DNA of 12,276 bases, taken from assembly GCA_036502405.1 (NCBI GenBank), contig DASXYP010000018.1:1-12276 (forward strand). Reading direction: 5' to 3'. A program made the position numbers and the translations under genes. Below, in pieces: positions 1-5,718 of this stretch (position 1 is its first letter; every line of letters begins with the position of its first letter). The notes under the pieces are model-generated. The model had not been told where the DNA came from and did not search any database. It saw only the letters and a list, made by a program, of their open reading frames with translations. Source of the DNA: Chersky-806 sp036502405. Its GTDB lineage: Bacteria > Actinomycetota > Acidimicrobiia > IMCC26256 > JAENVU01.

Positions 1-336
1 CCCGAGGACGAACGCGATCAGCACGAGCGCGACGAGCGAGTCGGCCCCCGTGATCACCAGCACCGCCAGCACGCACACCACCAGCATCCGGAACCCGTCG
101 ACCAGGACCATGGTCCGTCGCCGGTCGAGCCGGTCGGAGAGCGCGCCGGTGACGAGCGCGAAGAAGAGCCAGAGCAGGGTCCCGGCGAACGAGATGGCCG
201 CGATGCTCGTGGGAGAGCGGGTGAGCGAGGCCGCGAGCAGCGGCACTGCGGCGAGCGTCACACCGTCGCCGAGGTTCGAGACCGTCGACGCGCTCCAGAG
301 GCGCACGTAGTTCGCGCCGAGCCGTGCCTTCGCCAT
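1..336 (-). CDS. MFS transporter, N-terminal part (truncated by window edge)
   Basis: Reading leftward from the ATG at 334-336, 112 codons stay open to the window edge; the rest of the gene lies outside. The product starts MAKARLGANYVRLW and has hydrophobic stretches at about residues 25-37, 45-64 and 82-110. Between the second and third is the sequence GALSDRLDRRR (64-74), the loop 2-3 motif A of the major facilitator superfamily. The early N-L-G-D-G segment (21-25) resembles the MFS_3/EntS-like branch (enterobactin and macrolide exporters), so export of a small molecule across the inner membrane is likely, with substrate unknown. The start is supported by a TAGGCT hexamer 9 nt upstream and no clear Shine-Dalgarno, suggesting an almost leaderless mRNA. 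It is divergent from the kinase gene, with 43 bp between start codons. MFS membership is secure; subfamily is inference. Confidence 0.85.
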   Translation of the reverse strand, partial: MAKARLGANYVRLWSASTVSNLGDGVTLAAVPLLAASLTRSPTSIAAISFAGTLLWLFFALVTGALSDRLDRRRTMVLVDGFRMLVVCVLAVLVITGADSLVALVLIAFVLG

Positions 337-345
337 CGACGGCCG

Positions 346-351
346 AGCCTA
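346..351 (-). promoter_or_regulatory. Candidate -10 element (TAGGCT) of the left MFS gene
   Basis: On the minus strand TAGGCT ends 9 nt before the ATG at 336. The TANNNT form and spacing fit a leaderless or nearly leaderless start. No convincing -35 is visible. Confidence 0.4.
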
Positions 352-366
352 CGAGCGCACCCCCGG

Positions 367-372
367 TACCCT
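367..372 (+). promoter_or_regulatory. Candidate leaderless -10 element (TACCCT) of the kinase gene
   Basis: TACCCT ends exactly 7 nt before the ATG at 380, which places the expected transcription start on or beside the A of the ATG. There is no purine-rich Shine-Dalgarno between them. Only 15 bp separate it from the opposing -10 element at 346-351. Confidence 0.55.
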
Positions 373-379
373 GGGCGAA

Positions 380-1870
380 ATGGCAACCCTCGAGGAGCTG
401 GCGCTCGTCCACACCCCGGTGGCCGGCGATGCCCTCGCTCACCTGCAGCGCCTCGCGCTCTCGTGGCGGTTGCTCGCGGACCTCTCGTTCGCCGACCTGC
501 TGCTGCTCGCGCCGATCGCGCACGAGGACGGGCACCGGTTCGTCGTGCTGGCCCAGGTGCGCCCGACGACCGGGCAGACGCTGTACGTGACGGACCTCGT
601 CGGCCACGTCGTCGACGAGGTCGAGCGCCCGCTCGTGACCCGGGCGTGGCGCCGTGGGGAGCAGACCGACGGCGAAGCCAACGTGCTCGGCGGCAAGGAG
701 CGGGTGCGCCTCCACTGCATCCCGGTCCGCTACCGCGGGCGGCTGATCGCGATCCTGACGCGTGAGGCGCCGACGACCTCGGGCCGCCGGCCCGGCGAGC
801 TCGAGCGCTTCTACCTCGAGGCGTTCGACCGGCTCGCCCGCATGGTCACCGAGGGGACCTTTCCGTTCGCCCGCGAGGAGATCGAGCTCGAAGGGGCGCC
901 CCGCGTCGGTGACGGGGTGATCCTGCTCGACGCCGACGGCCGGATCCGCTACGCCAGCCCGAACTCGGTGAGCTCGCTGCACCGCATCGGGATCCACGCG
1001 TACACCTCGGGGGTGCACCTCACCGAGATCGGATTCGACGAGGGCGCGGTCGACACCGCGGTGCGGGCCCGGATGCCGGTGATCGAGGAGGTGGAGCGGG
1101 ACGAGGCCTCGATCCTGCTGCGCGTGATCCCGTTGCTCGAGGACCACAAGCCCGCGGGCGCGCTGATCCTGCTGCGCGACGTCACCGACCTGCGCCGCCG
1201 GGACCGGATGCTGATGTCGAAGGACGCGACGATCCGTGAGATCCACCACCGGGTGAAGAACAACCTGCAGACCATCGCCGCCCTCTTGAGGCTCCAGGGC
1301 CGGCGGCTGGACTCACCCGAGGCCCGTCAGGCGATCAAGGAGTCCGAGCGGCGCATCCGGTCCATCGCGATCGTGCACGAGACCCTGTCGCGCGACGCCC
1401 GCGAGGTCGTGGAGTTCAGCGACGTCCTGCGGCCCCTGCTGCGTGTGGTCGAGGAGACCGTCTCGGCCGGCGAGGGTGGCGTGCGCTTCGAGATCGAGGG
1501 CGACGCCGGCGAGCTCCCGGGGGAGGTTGCCACCTCGCTCGCGGTCGTGCTGAACGAGCTCATGCAGAACGCGGTCGACCATGCGTTCCCGCACGACGAG
1601 ACGGAACCGCCGGTGAAGGGGTCGATCACCGTGCGCCTGTCGCGCCGGCTCCAGGACCTCGTCGTCGAGGTGGTCGACGACGGGGTCGGCCTGCCGGAGG
1701 GGTTCTCGCTCGACCGGGCGCAGAACCTCGGGCTCTCGATCGTGCACGCGCTGGTCACCGGCGAGCTCGCCGGGACGATCGAGATGCACGACGAGAACGG
1801 CACCCGCGTCGAGGTGCGGATCCCGCTGGCCGCGACGGCGGCGACGAAGGTGGTGGAGCCGCCGGCCTGA
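380..1870 (+). CDS. pdtaS: PdtaS-like soluble sensor histidine kinase (HisKA_2 family)
   Basis: 496 residues without a transmembrane segment. Order: N-terminal GAF-like sensor (H_kinase_N type, about 1-155), PAS-like domain (about 175-270, with LLDADGRIRYASPN at 182-195), HisKA_2 dimerisation/phosphoacceptor region with EIHHRVKNNLQTIAALLRLQ (287-306; H289 or H290 is phosphorylated), and HATPase domain with N-box LNELMQNAVDHAF (391-403), G1 DDGVGLP (433-439) and G2 NLGLSIVHALV (449-459). Length and order match M. tuberculosis PdtaS (Rv3220c, about 501 aa), a cytosolic kinase that phosphorylates the ANTAR RNA-binding regulator PdtaR; no PdtaR gene is in this window. The adjacent convergent whiB1-like gene repeats the mycobacterial neighbourhood. 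The ATG at 380 is chosen for its leaderless -10 element and full-length N-terminus. Signal sensed and orthology are inferred. Confidence 0.9.
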   Translation: MATLEELALVHTPVAGDALAHLQRLALSWRLLADLSFADLLLLAPIAHEDGHRFVVLAQVRPTTGQTLYVTDLVGHVVDEVERPLVTRAWRRGEQTDGEANVLGGKERVRLHCIPVRYRGRLIAILTREAPTTSGRRPGELERFYLEAFDRLARMVTEGTFPFAREEIELEGAPRVGDGVILLDADGRIRYASPNSVSSLHRIGIHAYTSGVHLTEIGFDEGAVDTAVRARMPVIEEVERDEASILLRVIPLLEDHKPAGALILLRDVTDLRRRDRMLMSKDATIREIHHRVKNNLQTIAALLRLQGRRLDSPEARQAIKESERRIRSIAIVHETLSRDAREVVEFSDVLRPLLRVVEETVSAGEGGVRFEIEGDAGELPGEVATSLAVVLNELMQNAVDHAFPHDETEPPVKGSITVRLSRRLQDLVVEVVDDGVGLPEGFSLDRAQNLGLSIVHALVTGELAGTIEMHDENGTRVEVRIPLAATAATKVVEPPA

Positions 1871-1886
1871 GAGCTCCGGGGCGCGT

Positions 1887-1922
1887 GTCCGGCGGTCGGC
1901 CGTCGGAGATCTTGGGACGAGG
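1887..1922. repeat. 36-bp direct repeat, copy 1
   Basis: The sequence GTCCGGCGGTC...TTGGGACGAGG recurs at 1952-1987 with two substitutions, at repeat positions 12 (G/C) and 24 (T/C). The copies are 65 bp apart start to start and lie between the convergent 3' ends of the kinase and whiB genes. Function unknown. Confidence 0.8.
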
Positions 1923-1938
1923 GGCCGCTGACGGCCCC
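1921..1938. terminator. Small GC hairpin between convergent genes
   Basis: GGGGCC (1921-1926) and GGCCCC (1933-1938) form a perfect 6-bp stem with a 6-nt loop, about 50 nt after the kinase stop codon. No T-run follows, so it could be a weak terminator or only a GC-rich palindrome. Confidence 0.3.
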
Positions 1939-1943
1939 AGGGG

Positions 1944-1970
1944 CGACGGCGGTCCGGCGGTCCGCCGTCG
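1944..1970. terminator. Candidate bidirectional terminator hairpin
   Basis: CGACGGCGG (1944-1952) pairs perfectly with CCGCCGTCG (1962-1970): a 9-bp stem with a 9-nt loop, midway between the convergent kinase and whiB genes. Without a T-run it would not be a textbook intrinsic terminator, but T-less hairpins are common at actinobacterial gene ends. Its right arm lies inside copy 2 of the 36-bp repeat. Confidence 0.45.
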
Positions 1971-1987
1971 GAGACCTTGGGACGAGG
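1952..1987. repeat. 36-bp direct repeat, copy 2
   Basis: Partner of 1887-1922 with 34 of 36 bases identical. This copy ends 5 bp before the whiB stop codon (1992-1994, minus strand). It contributes the right arm of the hairpin at 1944-1970, which copy 1 cannot form in the same way. Confidence 0.8.
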
Positions 1988-1991
1988 AGGC

Positions 1992-2279
1992 TCAGCTCGC
2001 CCGCTGCTTGGCCAGCCAACCCTTGCGGAGCTTGCGGCGCTCCTCCTCCGTGGTCCCACCCCAGACGCCGGCCTCCTGGTTGGTGGCGAGGGCGAACTCG
2101 AGGCACTCGGGGTTCACGGGGCACACGGCGCAGATCTCCTTGGCCGCGTCGATCTGGTCGAGCGCGACACCGGTGGCGCCGATGGGGAAGAACAGCTCGG
2201 GGTTCGAGTCCCGGCACAGCGAGCGGTTCCGCCAGGCGTCTTGGTCCCAGTCGTGGGTGCGGATCCAGGTGAGGGCCAC
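1992..2279 (-). CDS. whiB1: WhiB1-like [4Fe-4S] transcription factor
   Basis: 95 residues with the four cluster-binding cysteines C22, C50, C53 and C59 (C-x27-C-x2-C-x5-C), the conserved NPELFFP segment (26-32), the GVWGG turn (71-75) and a basic C-terminal tail with ERRKLRKGW (80-88) that contacts DNA. Cysteine spacing and flanking residues are those of M. tuberculosis WhiB1, an essential nitric-oxide-sensitive protein that binds the primary sigma factor and regulates transcription. About 13 extra residues (start VALTWIRTHDWDQ) precede the WhiB1-like core. The GTG at 2277-2279 has a strong Shine-Dalgarno, AAAGGGAG at 2284-2291, 4 nt upstream, so unlike several neighbours this gene is leadered. 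It converges on the pdtaS-like gene as Rv3219 and Rv3220c do. WhiB membership is certain; WhiB1 orthology is probable. Confidence 0.93.
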   Translation of the reverse strand: MALTWIRTHDWDQDAWRNRSLCRDSNPELFFPIGATGVALDQIDAAKEICAVCPVNPECLEFALATNQEAGVWGGTTEEERRKLRKGWLAKQRAS

Positions 2280-2364
2280 CCGACTCCCTTTCGGTCAGAG
2301 ACGTGCGATTGACCCGGTATGGGTGCTCATGCGCACGTTCACAAGCGTCCCCGGGCCTCGGCCG

Positions 2365-2380
2365 GCCCGCCGGGGCGGGC
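2365..2380 (-). other. GC-rich hairpin in the predicted whiB leader
   Basis: GCCCGCC (2365-2371) and GGCGGGC (2374-2380) are inverted repeats two bases apart. If the promoter at 2411-2440 is used, this stem-loop lies near the 5' end of a roughly 125-nt untranslated leader. A regulatory role is speculative. Confidence 0.3.
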
Positions 2381-2410
2381 GGGACGACGTCGTTCCTCGG
2401 GGCGACCTCC

Positions 2411-2440
2411 AACCTACGAGGCAACTAGAACGTGTTGCAA
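2411..2440 (-). promoter_or_regulatory. Candidate whiB promoter
   Basis: On the minus strand a -35 TTGCAA (2435-2440) is followed after 18 bp by a -10 TAGGTT (2411-2416). This is a near-consensus primary-sigma promoter pointing at the whiB gene, giving a leader of about 125 nt. I found no clear CRP-type TGTGA-N6-TCACA site of the kind known upstream of mycobacterial whiB1. Confidence 0.5.
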
Positions 2441-2480
2441 GGGGTCTGACCTGCGGTTCCGCGGGCTGCAGCCGTTTGCC

Positions 2481-2486
2481 TACGCT
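2481..2486 (+). promoter_or_regulatory. Candidate leaderless -10 element (TACGCT) of the GDPD gene
   Basis: TACGCT ends 8 nt before the GTG at 2495 and no Shine-Dalgarno lies between. This supports the GTG at 2495 as both transcription and translation start. Confidence 0.5.
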
Positions 2487-2494
2487 GACCGGCC

Positions 2495-3220
2495 GTGACC
2501 GGACCCGCACCCCGCCCCCTCGTGCTGGGCCACCGTGGGGCACCGCGTGACGCGGTCGAGAACACACTCGACGCGTTCGACGAGGCCCGCGAGCAGGGTG
2601 CGGACGGGATCGAGCTCGACGTGCACCGCAGCCTCGACGGGACTCTGGTCGTCCACCACGACGCCGAGGTCGCGGGCTTCGGGATCCTCGCCGAGCACGA
2701 CTTCGGCGCCATCCGCGCCGCCCGACCCGGGATCCCGACCCTCGACGAGGTGTTCGACGCGTGCGCCGGGATGCTCGTGAACGTGGAGGTGAAGAACTCC
2801 CCCCGGGACGCCGACTTCGACCCCGCCGACCGGGCGGCGGAAGCTGTCGTGGAGCTCGTCCGCCGGCGGAAGCTCCACGACTCGGTGCTCGTGTCGTCGT
2901 TCCACCTCCCGACGATCGACCGGGTCCGGGTGCTCGACCCGGACGTCCCGACCGGCTACCTCGTCGTGGTGGACCCGCTGCCGGTCCCGGCGCTCGAGAT
3001 CGCGCACGAGCACGGTCACGGCGCCCTCCACCCGCACGTCGCCGCGCTGGGCGAGGCGTACGCCGGCGACGCGGTCGCCCGGGCCGCGGAGCTGGGTATC
3101 GACCTCAACGTGTGGACGGTGAACGAGCCAGGGGAGATCGTGCGGCTGGCCGGGCTCGGCGTCCACGCGATCATCACCGACACGCCACGTGAGGCGCGGC
3201 GCGCGCTCGGGGGCGAGTGA
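2495..3220 (+). CDS. Glycerophosphodiester phosphodiesterase (GDPD/UgpQ family)
   Basis: 241 residues, the usual size of short cytosolic bacterial GDPDs; no signal peptide. It would hydrolyse glycerophosphodiesters, the deacylated phospholipids, to sn-glycerol 3-phosphate and an alcohol. Family signatures are all in place: GHRG (12-15, catalytic H13), ENT (22-24), GADGIELDVH (35-44, metal ligands E40 and D42), VVHHD (52-56, catalytic H55), VNVEVK (95-100, E98 and K100), and the C-terminal LNVWTVNEP and AIITDTP segments of the TIM barrel. The GTG at 2495 gives a compact N-terminus just ahead of GHRG and sits 8 nt behind a TACGCT -10-like hexamer. It is divergent from whiB and converges on the lipid kinase with 17 bp between stops. 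The exact head-group preference cannot be read from sequence. Confidence 0.92.
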   Translation: MTGPAPRPLVLGHRGAPRDAVENTLDAFDEAREQGADGIELDVHRSLDGTLVVHHDAEVAGFGILAEHDFGAIRAARPGIPTLDEVFDACAGMLVNVEVKNSPRDADFDPADRAAEAVVELVRRRKLHDSVLVSSFHLPTIDRVRVLDPDVPTGYLVVVDPLPVPALEIAHEHGHGALHPHVAALGEAYAGDAVARAAELGIDLNVWTVNEPGEIVRLAGLGVHAIITDTPREARRALGGE

Positions 3221-3230
3221 CGCGCCGAGC
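3198..3230. terminator. Possible hairpin at convergent gene ends
   Basis: Two alternative stems exist: GCTCGG (3205-3210) with CCGAGC (3225-3230), or GGCGCG (3198-3203) with CGCGCC (3221-3226). They span the GDPD stop codon and most of the 17-bp gap before the lipid kinase stop. No T-run; a weak candidate. Confidence 0.25.
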
Positions 3231-3237
3231 ACGCGGA

Positions 3238-4152
3238 TCACGGGACGACGATCGTCAGCACCCCGGGCTCGTAGCCGAACTCCAGCCGGTCGACCTCGCC
3301 GAGGTAGTCCCCGTCGACCTGGTACGGGAACGGCTCCGCGCCGGTGATCGTCACCGCCGTCACACCGTCGCGGTGCTCGACGTTCGGGTGGCGGTGCAGC
3401 ATGTCGGGCGAGAGCATCGCCGCCGCGGCCAGGGTGAGCATCGAGGGCGCGCGCCGGGCCTGCACGACGGTGACGCTCAGGGGCGAGTCGAGCCCGGCGG
3501 CCGGCGCGACGACGAGCGGACGGTTGCCCAGGTATGTGTACGGGCTGGTCTTCGACACGATCGCGAGGGTGCCGCCCTCGATCACCTCGCCCGAGTCGAG
3601 GGCTACCGCGAACCGCCCGTGCGAATGGTCGTACGTGCGGAGCCAGGTGTCGAACGACGCCAGGACGAACAGCGGGTGGGCCGCGTACCGCTTGATCGCG
3701 GCGTGCCGCTCGACCCAGGCGACGACCGCGGCGTCGAAGCCGATCCCCGAGTGGAAGAGGAAGTAGCGACCGTTCACCTGGCCCAGCCCGATCCGCTCGA
3801 ACGACCGCCGCTCGAGCGAGCCGAGCAGCTGTGCGGTGGCGTCCACCGGGTCGTGGGCGATCCCGAGTGTGCGCGAGTAGACGTTGGTGGAGCCGCCGGG
3901 GAGCGGTGCCAACGCCGCGTCGGTCCCGACGAGACCGTCGGCGGCTTCGTTGAGCGTCCCGTCACCGCCGAGCACCGCGACGACCTCGATGCCCCGGCGG
4001 GCCGCGCCCCGGGCCAGCCGCGCCGCGTGCCCGCGCCGGGAGGTCTCGGCCACCTCGAGGTCGTGATCCGCGCCGAGCGCCTGCTGGATCTTCACCCGCT
4101 TGCGTGCGGTCACCGACGACGCCGTGGTGTTCACGATGAGCAGCAGGCGCAC
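3238..4152 (-). CDS. Diacylglycerol/lipid kinase (DagK/YegS-LCB5 family)
   Basis: 304 residues starting VRLLLIVNTTASS. The N-terminal catalytic domain carries the nucleotide-binding GGDGTLNEAADGL (62-74) and PGGSTNVYSRTLG (85-97). The latter replaces the more usual P-x-GT-x-N with P-G-G-S-T-N. The C-terminal beta-rich domain ends with an E-P-F-P-Y-Q-V-D-G-D motif typical of the family. The likely reaction is ATP-dependent phosphorylation of diacylglycerol or a related lipid at the inner face of the membrane, returning it to phosphatidate for phospholipid synthesis. The GTG at 4150-4152 is preferred over an in-frame ATG at 4285-4287 because the homologous region begins at V-R-L-L-L-I-V-N and a TAGCCT hexamer ends 8 nt upstream. 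An upstream start would also overlap the divergent glycosylase gene. True substrate unproven. Confidence 0.88.
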   Translation of the reverse strand: MRLLLIVNTTASSVTARKRVKIQQALGADHDLEVAETSRRGHAARLARGAARRGIEVVAVLGGDGTLNEAADGLVGTDAALAPLPGGSTNVYSRTLGIAHDPVDATAQLLGSLERRSFERIGLGQVNGRYFLFHSGIGFDAAVVAWVERHAAIKRYAAHPLFVLASFDTWLRTYDHSHGRFAVALDSGEVIEGGTLAIVSKTSPYTYLGNRPLVVAPAAGLDSPLSVTVVQARRAPSMLTLAAAAMLSPDMLHRHPNVEHRDGVTAVTITGAEPFPYQVDGDYLGEVDRLEFGYEPGVLTIVVP

Positions 4153-4160
4153 GACGAGGC

Positions 4161-4166
4161 AGGCTA
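4161..4166 (-). promoter_or_regulatory. Candidate leaderless -10 element (TAGCCT) of the lipid kinase gene
   Basis: Minus-strand TAGCCT ends 8 nt before the GTG at 4152 with no Shine-Dalgarno between. It falls in the 19-bp space between two divergent start codons and overlaps the only possible Shine-Dalgarno of the glycosylase on the other strand. Confidence 0.5.
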
Positions 4167-4171
4167 GCGGG

Positions 4172-4882
4172 ATGCCTTCGGACTCCCTGGCTCGGCTCGA
4201 ACGCGAGATCGTCGAGTGCCGCGCCTGCCCGCGCCTGGTCGCGTGGCGCGAGGAGGTCGCGCGCACGAAGCGCGCGTCGTTCCGCACCGACGACTACTGG
4301 GGGCGCCCCGTCCCGGGTTTCGGCGACCCGCGCGCCCGGGTGCTGATCGTCGGGCTCGCCCCCGCGGCGCACGGAGCGAACCGCACCGGTCGCATCTTCA
4401 CCGGGGACCGCTCCGGCGAGTGGCTGTTCGCCTCGATGCACCGGACCGGGTACGCGAACCAACCCACATCGATCTCGGCCGACGACGGGCTCGAGCTGCG
4501 CGACGCGTACATCGCGGCGGCGGTGCGGTGCGCGCCGCCGGAGAACAAGCCGACGCCGTCGGAGCGCGACCGGTGCCGGCCGTACCTGGACCGGGAGCTC
4601 ACGCTGCTCGACCGGGTGGCGGTCATCGTGACCCTCGGCGCGTTCGCCTACGAAGCGCTGTGGGCCGGTCTGCGGGACTCGGGCGTCGACCTGCCCCGGC
4701 CCCGCCCGCGCTTCGGGCACCTCCTCGAGGTGCCCACGCCGCGCGCCACCATCGTCGGCTGCTTCCACCCGAGCCAGCAGAACACGTTCACCGGCAAGCT
4801 CACCGAGCCGATGCTCGACGCGGTCTTCGAGCGGGCCCGGGAGCTCAGCGCAGCGCCCACAGCTCGCCTGCCGCGTAGATGA
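4172..4882 (+). CDS. udgB: Family 5 uracil-DNA glycosylase (UdgB type, Fe-S)
   Basis: 236 residues. It removes uracil, and in this family often hypoxanthine and other deaminated bases, from DNA to start base excision repair. Motif 1 is GLAPAAHGANRTGRIFTGD (61-79), the family 5 form, in which the catalytic polar residue of other families is replaced by alanine. Motif 2 is HPSQQNT (199-205), with H199 as the expected catalytic residue. Four cysteines, C16, C19, C120 and C135, match the [4Fe-4S] ligands of family 4/5 enzymes. The ATG at 4172 is chosen because the family N-terminus begins just before the C-x-x-C and a weak GAGGCAGG precedes it; in-frame ATGs at 4100 and 4136 would lie inside the divergent kinase gene. 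Its own promoter must then overlap kinase coding sequence. The 3' end overlaps the convergent permease gene by 38 bp. Confidence 0.92.
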   Translation: MPSDSLARLEREIVECRACPRLVAWREEVARTKRASFRTDDYWGRPVPGFGDPRARVLIVGLAPAAHGANRTGRIFTGDRSGEWLFASMHRTGYANQPTSISADDGLELRDAYIAAAVRCAPPENKPTPSERDRCRPYLDRELTLLDRVAVIVTLGAFAYEALWAGLRDSGVDLPRPRPRFGHLLEVPTPRATIVGCFHPSQQNTFTGKLTEPMLDAVFERARELSAAPTARLPRR

Positions 4883-5675
4883 CCGCGATCGAGCCGAGGA
4901 CGATCGCCACGGAGAGCCGCAGCCCCCGCTCGGACGAGCGGATCGCGAGGTGTGCGCCGACGCGGGCGCCCGGGATCACCGCGATGCACAGGGGGAGCGC
5001 GAACGCCCAGTCGATGTGCCCGAGCAGCTGGTGGGTGATCGTCCCGGGCACTGCGAGGATGCCGACACAGGCGAGCGAGCAGCCCACCGCCTCCTTGATC
5101 GGCAGACGGACCCAGCTCGCGAACGCGGGGACCATGATGATCCCGCCGCCCACGCCGAGCAGCCCGCTCAGCAGCCCGGCGGCGAGGCCGATGACCGCGA
5201 GTCGCCACCACTCCGTCCGGGGCGGTCCCGCGGGAGCGGCGGCGTCGGCGAAGTCGGGGTCGTGTGCCGGTGCCGGCTCCTCCGCGTCGGCCGGGTCCGG
5301 CCGGGCGGGCGACCTCCCGGTCCGGTACGCGGTGAACATGAGCAGCAGCGCGGTGAGCACCATGAGCAGGTGGCCGTTCCCGGGGACGACGTCCGCGAGC
5401 AACGCCCCACCCACCGCGGCCGCACAACCGACGAGCGCGGTCCAGAGCACCACCCGCCAGTGGACGAGCCCGTCACGCTGGTAGCGCATCGACCCGCTGA
5501 TCGCCGACGGGATGATCGAAGGGAGCGTGCTGCCGATCGCTTCGATGGGCGTCGCGCCGAGGGCCCGGATCGCGGGCGTCGAGACGACGGCGCCGCCGAC
5601 GCCGAACATCCCCGACAGCATCCCCGTGAAGAACCCGGCGACGAGGACGAGGACGGTCTGCAGCGGTTCGGACAC
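4845..5675 (-). CDS. TauE/SafE family membrane permease (sulfite/anion exporter type)
   Basis: 276 residues, mostly hydrophobic, with the two-repeat architecture of the family: GMLSGMFGVGGAVVSTP at 18-34 and GLLSGLLGVGGGIIMVP at 167-183, each followed by several membrane segments. About eight transmembrane helices are likely. The halves are joined by a hydrophilic loop (about 121-155) rich in proline, alanine and acidic residues and presumably disordered. Members export or import sulfite, sulfoacetate, organosulfonates or other small anions; nothing nearby indicates the substrate. The GTG at 5673-5675 is preferred because translation begins VSEPLQTV just before the first helix and a TAGGGT hexamer ends 8 nt upstream. 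The frame stays open far upstream, but that part is antisense to the aldolase and transporter genes. The last 38 bp overlap the glycosylase gene. Confidence 0.9.
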   Translation of the reverse strand: MSEPLQTVLVLVAGFFTGMLSGMFGVGGAVVSTPAIRALGATPIEAIGSTLPSIIPSAISGSMRYQRDGLVHWRVVLWTALVGCAAAVGGALLADVVPGNGHLLMVLTALLLMFTAYRTGRSPARPDPADAEEPAPAHDPDFADAAAPAGPPRTEWWRLAVIGLAAGLLSGLLGVGGGIIMVPAFASWVRLPIKEAVGCSLACVGILAVPGTITHQLLGHIDWAFALPLCIAVIPGARVGAHLAIRSSERGLRLSVAIVLGSIAVIYAAGELWALR

Positions 5676-5683
5676 GAACGGCA

Positions 5684-5689
5684 ACCCTA
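5684..5689 (-). promoter_or_regulatory. Candidate leaderless -10 element (TAGGGT) of the TauE/SafE gene
   Basis: Minus-strand TAGGGT ends 8 nt before the GTG at 5675, with no Shine-Dalgarno between. The opposing -10 at 5707-5712 lies exactly 17 bp away, at this promoter's expected -35 position. Confidence 0.55.
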
Positions 5690-5706
5690 CGCAACGCCCT
5701 CCCGGG

Positions 5707-5712
5707 TACCCT
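5707..5712 (+). promoter_or_regulatory. Candidate -10 element (TACCCT) ahead of the upstream ORF and aldolase gene
   Basis: TACCCT ends 6 nt before the ATG at 5719. It is the same hexamer found before the kinase gene at 367-372, in the similar context GGTACCCTG. It would make the ATG at 5719 the first codon of the mRNA. Confidence 0.5.
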
Positions 5713-5718
5713 GTGGCG

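Noticed and set aside
1887..1987. CRISPR array or attachment-site pair
   Set aside because: There are only two imperfect copies, the intervening sequence is only 29 bp, and no cas genes, integrase or tRNA are near.
2365..2380. Riboswitch in the whiB leader
   Set aside because: There is one short GC hairpin with a two-base loop but no multi-helix conserved core of any riboswitch class I know. Listed only as a hairpin.
1327..2424. A 365-codon minus-strand frame overlapping the kinase and whiB genes
   Set aside because: It is Arg/Ser/Pro-rich without recognisable domains, and the WhiB reading in the other frame has all four cysteines and a good Shine-Dalgarno.
3217..4167. A 316-codon plus-strand frame covering the lipid kinase
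   Set aside because: Its translation is Arg/Val/Asp-rich with no motif, and the minus strand carries the GGDGTLNEA kinase signature in the same stretch.
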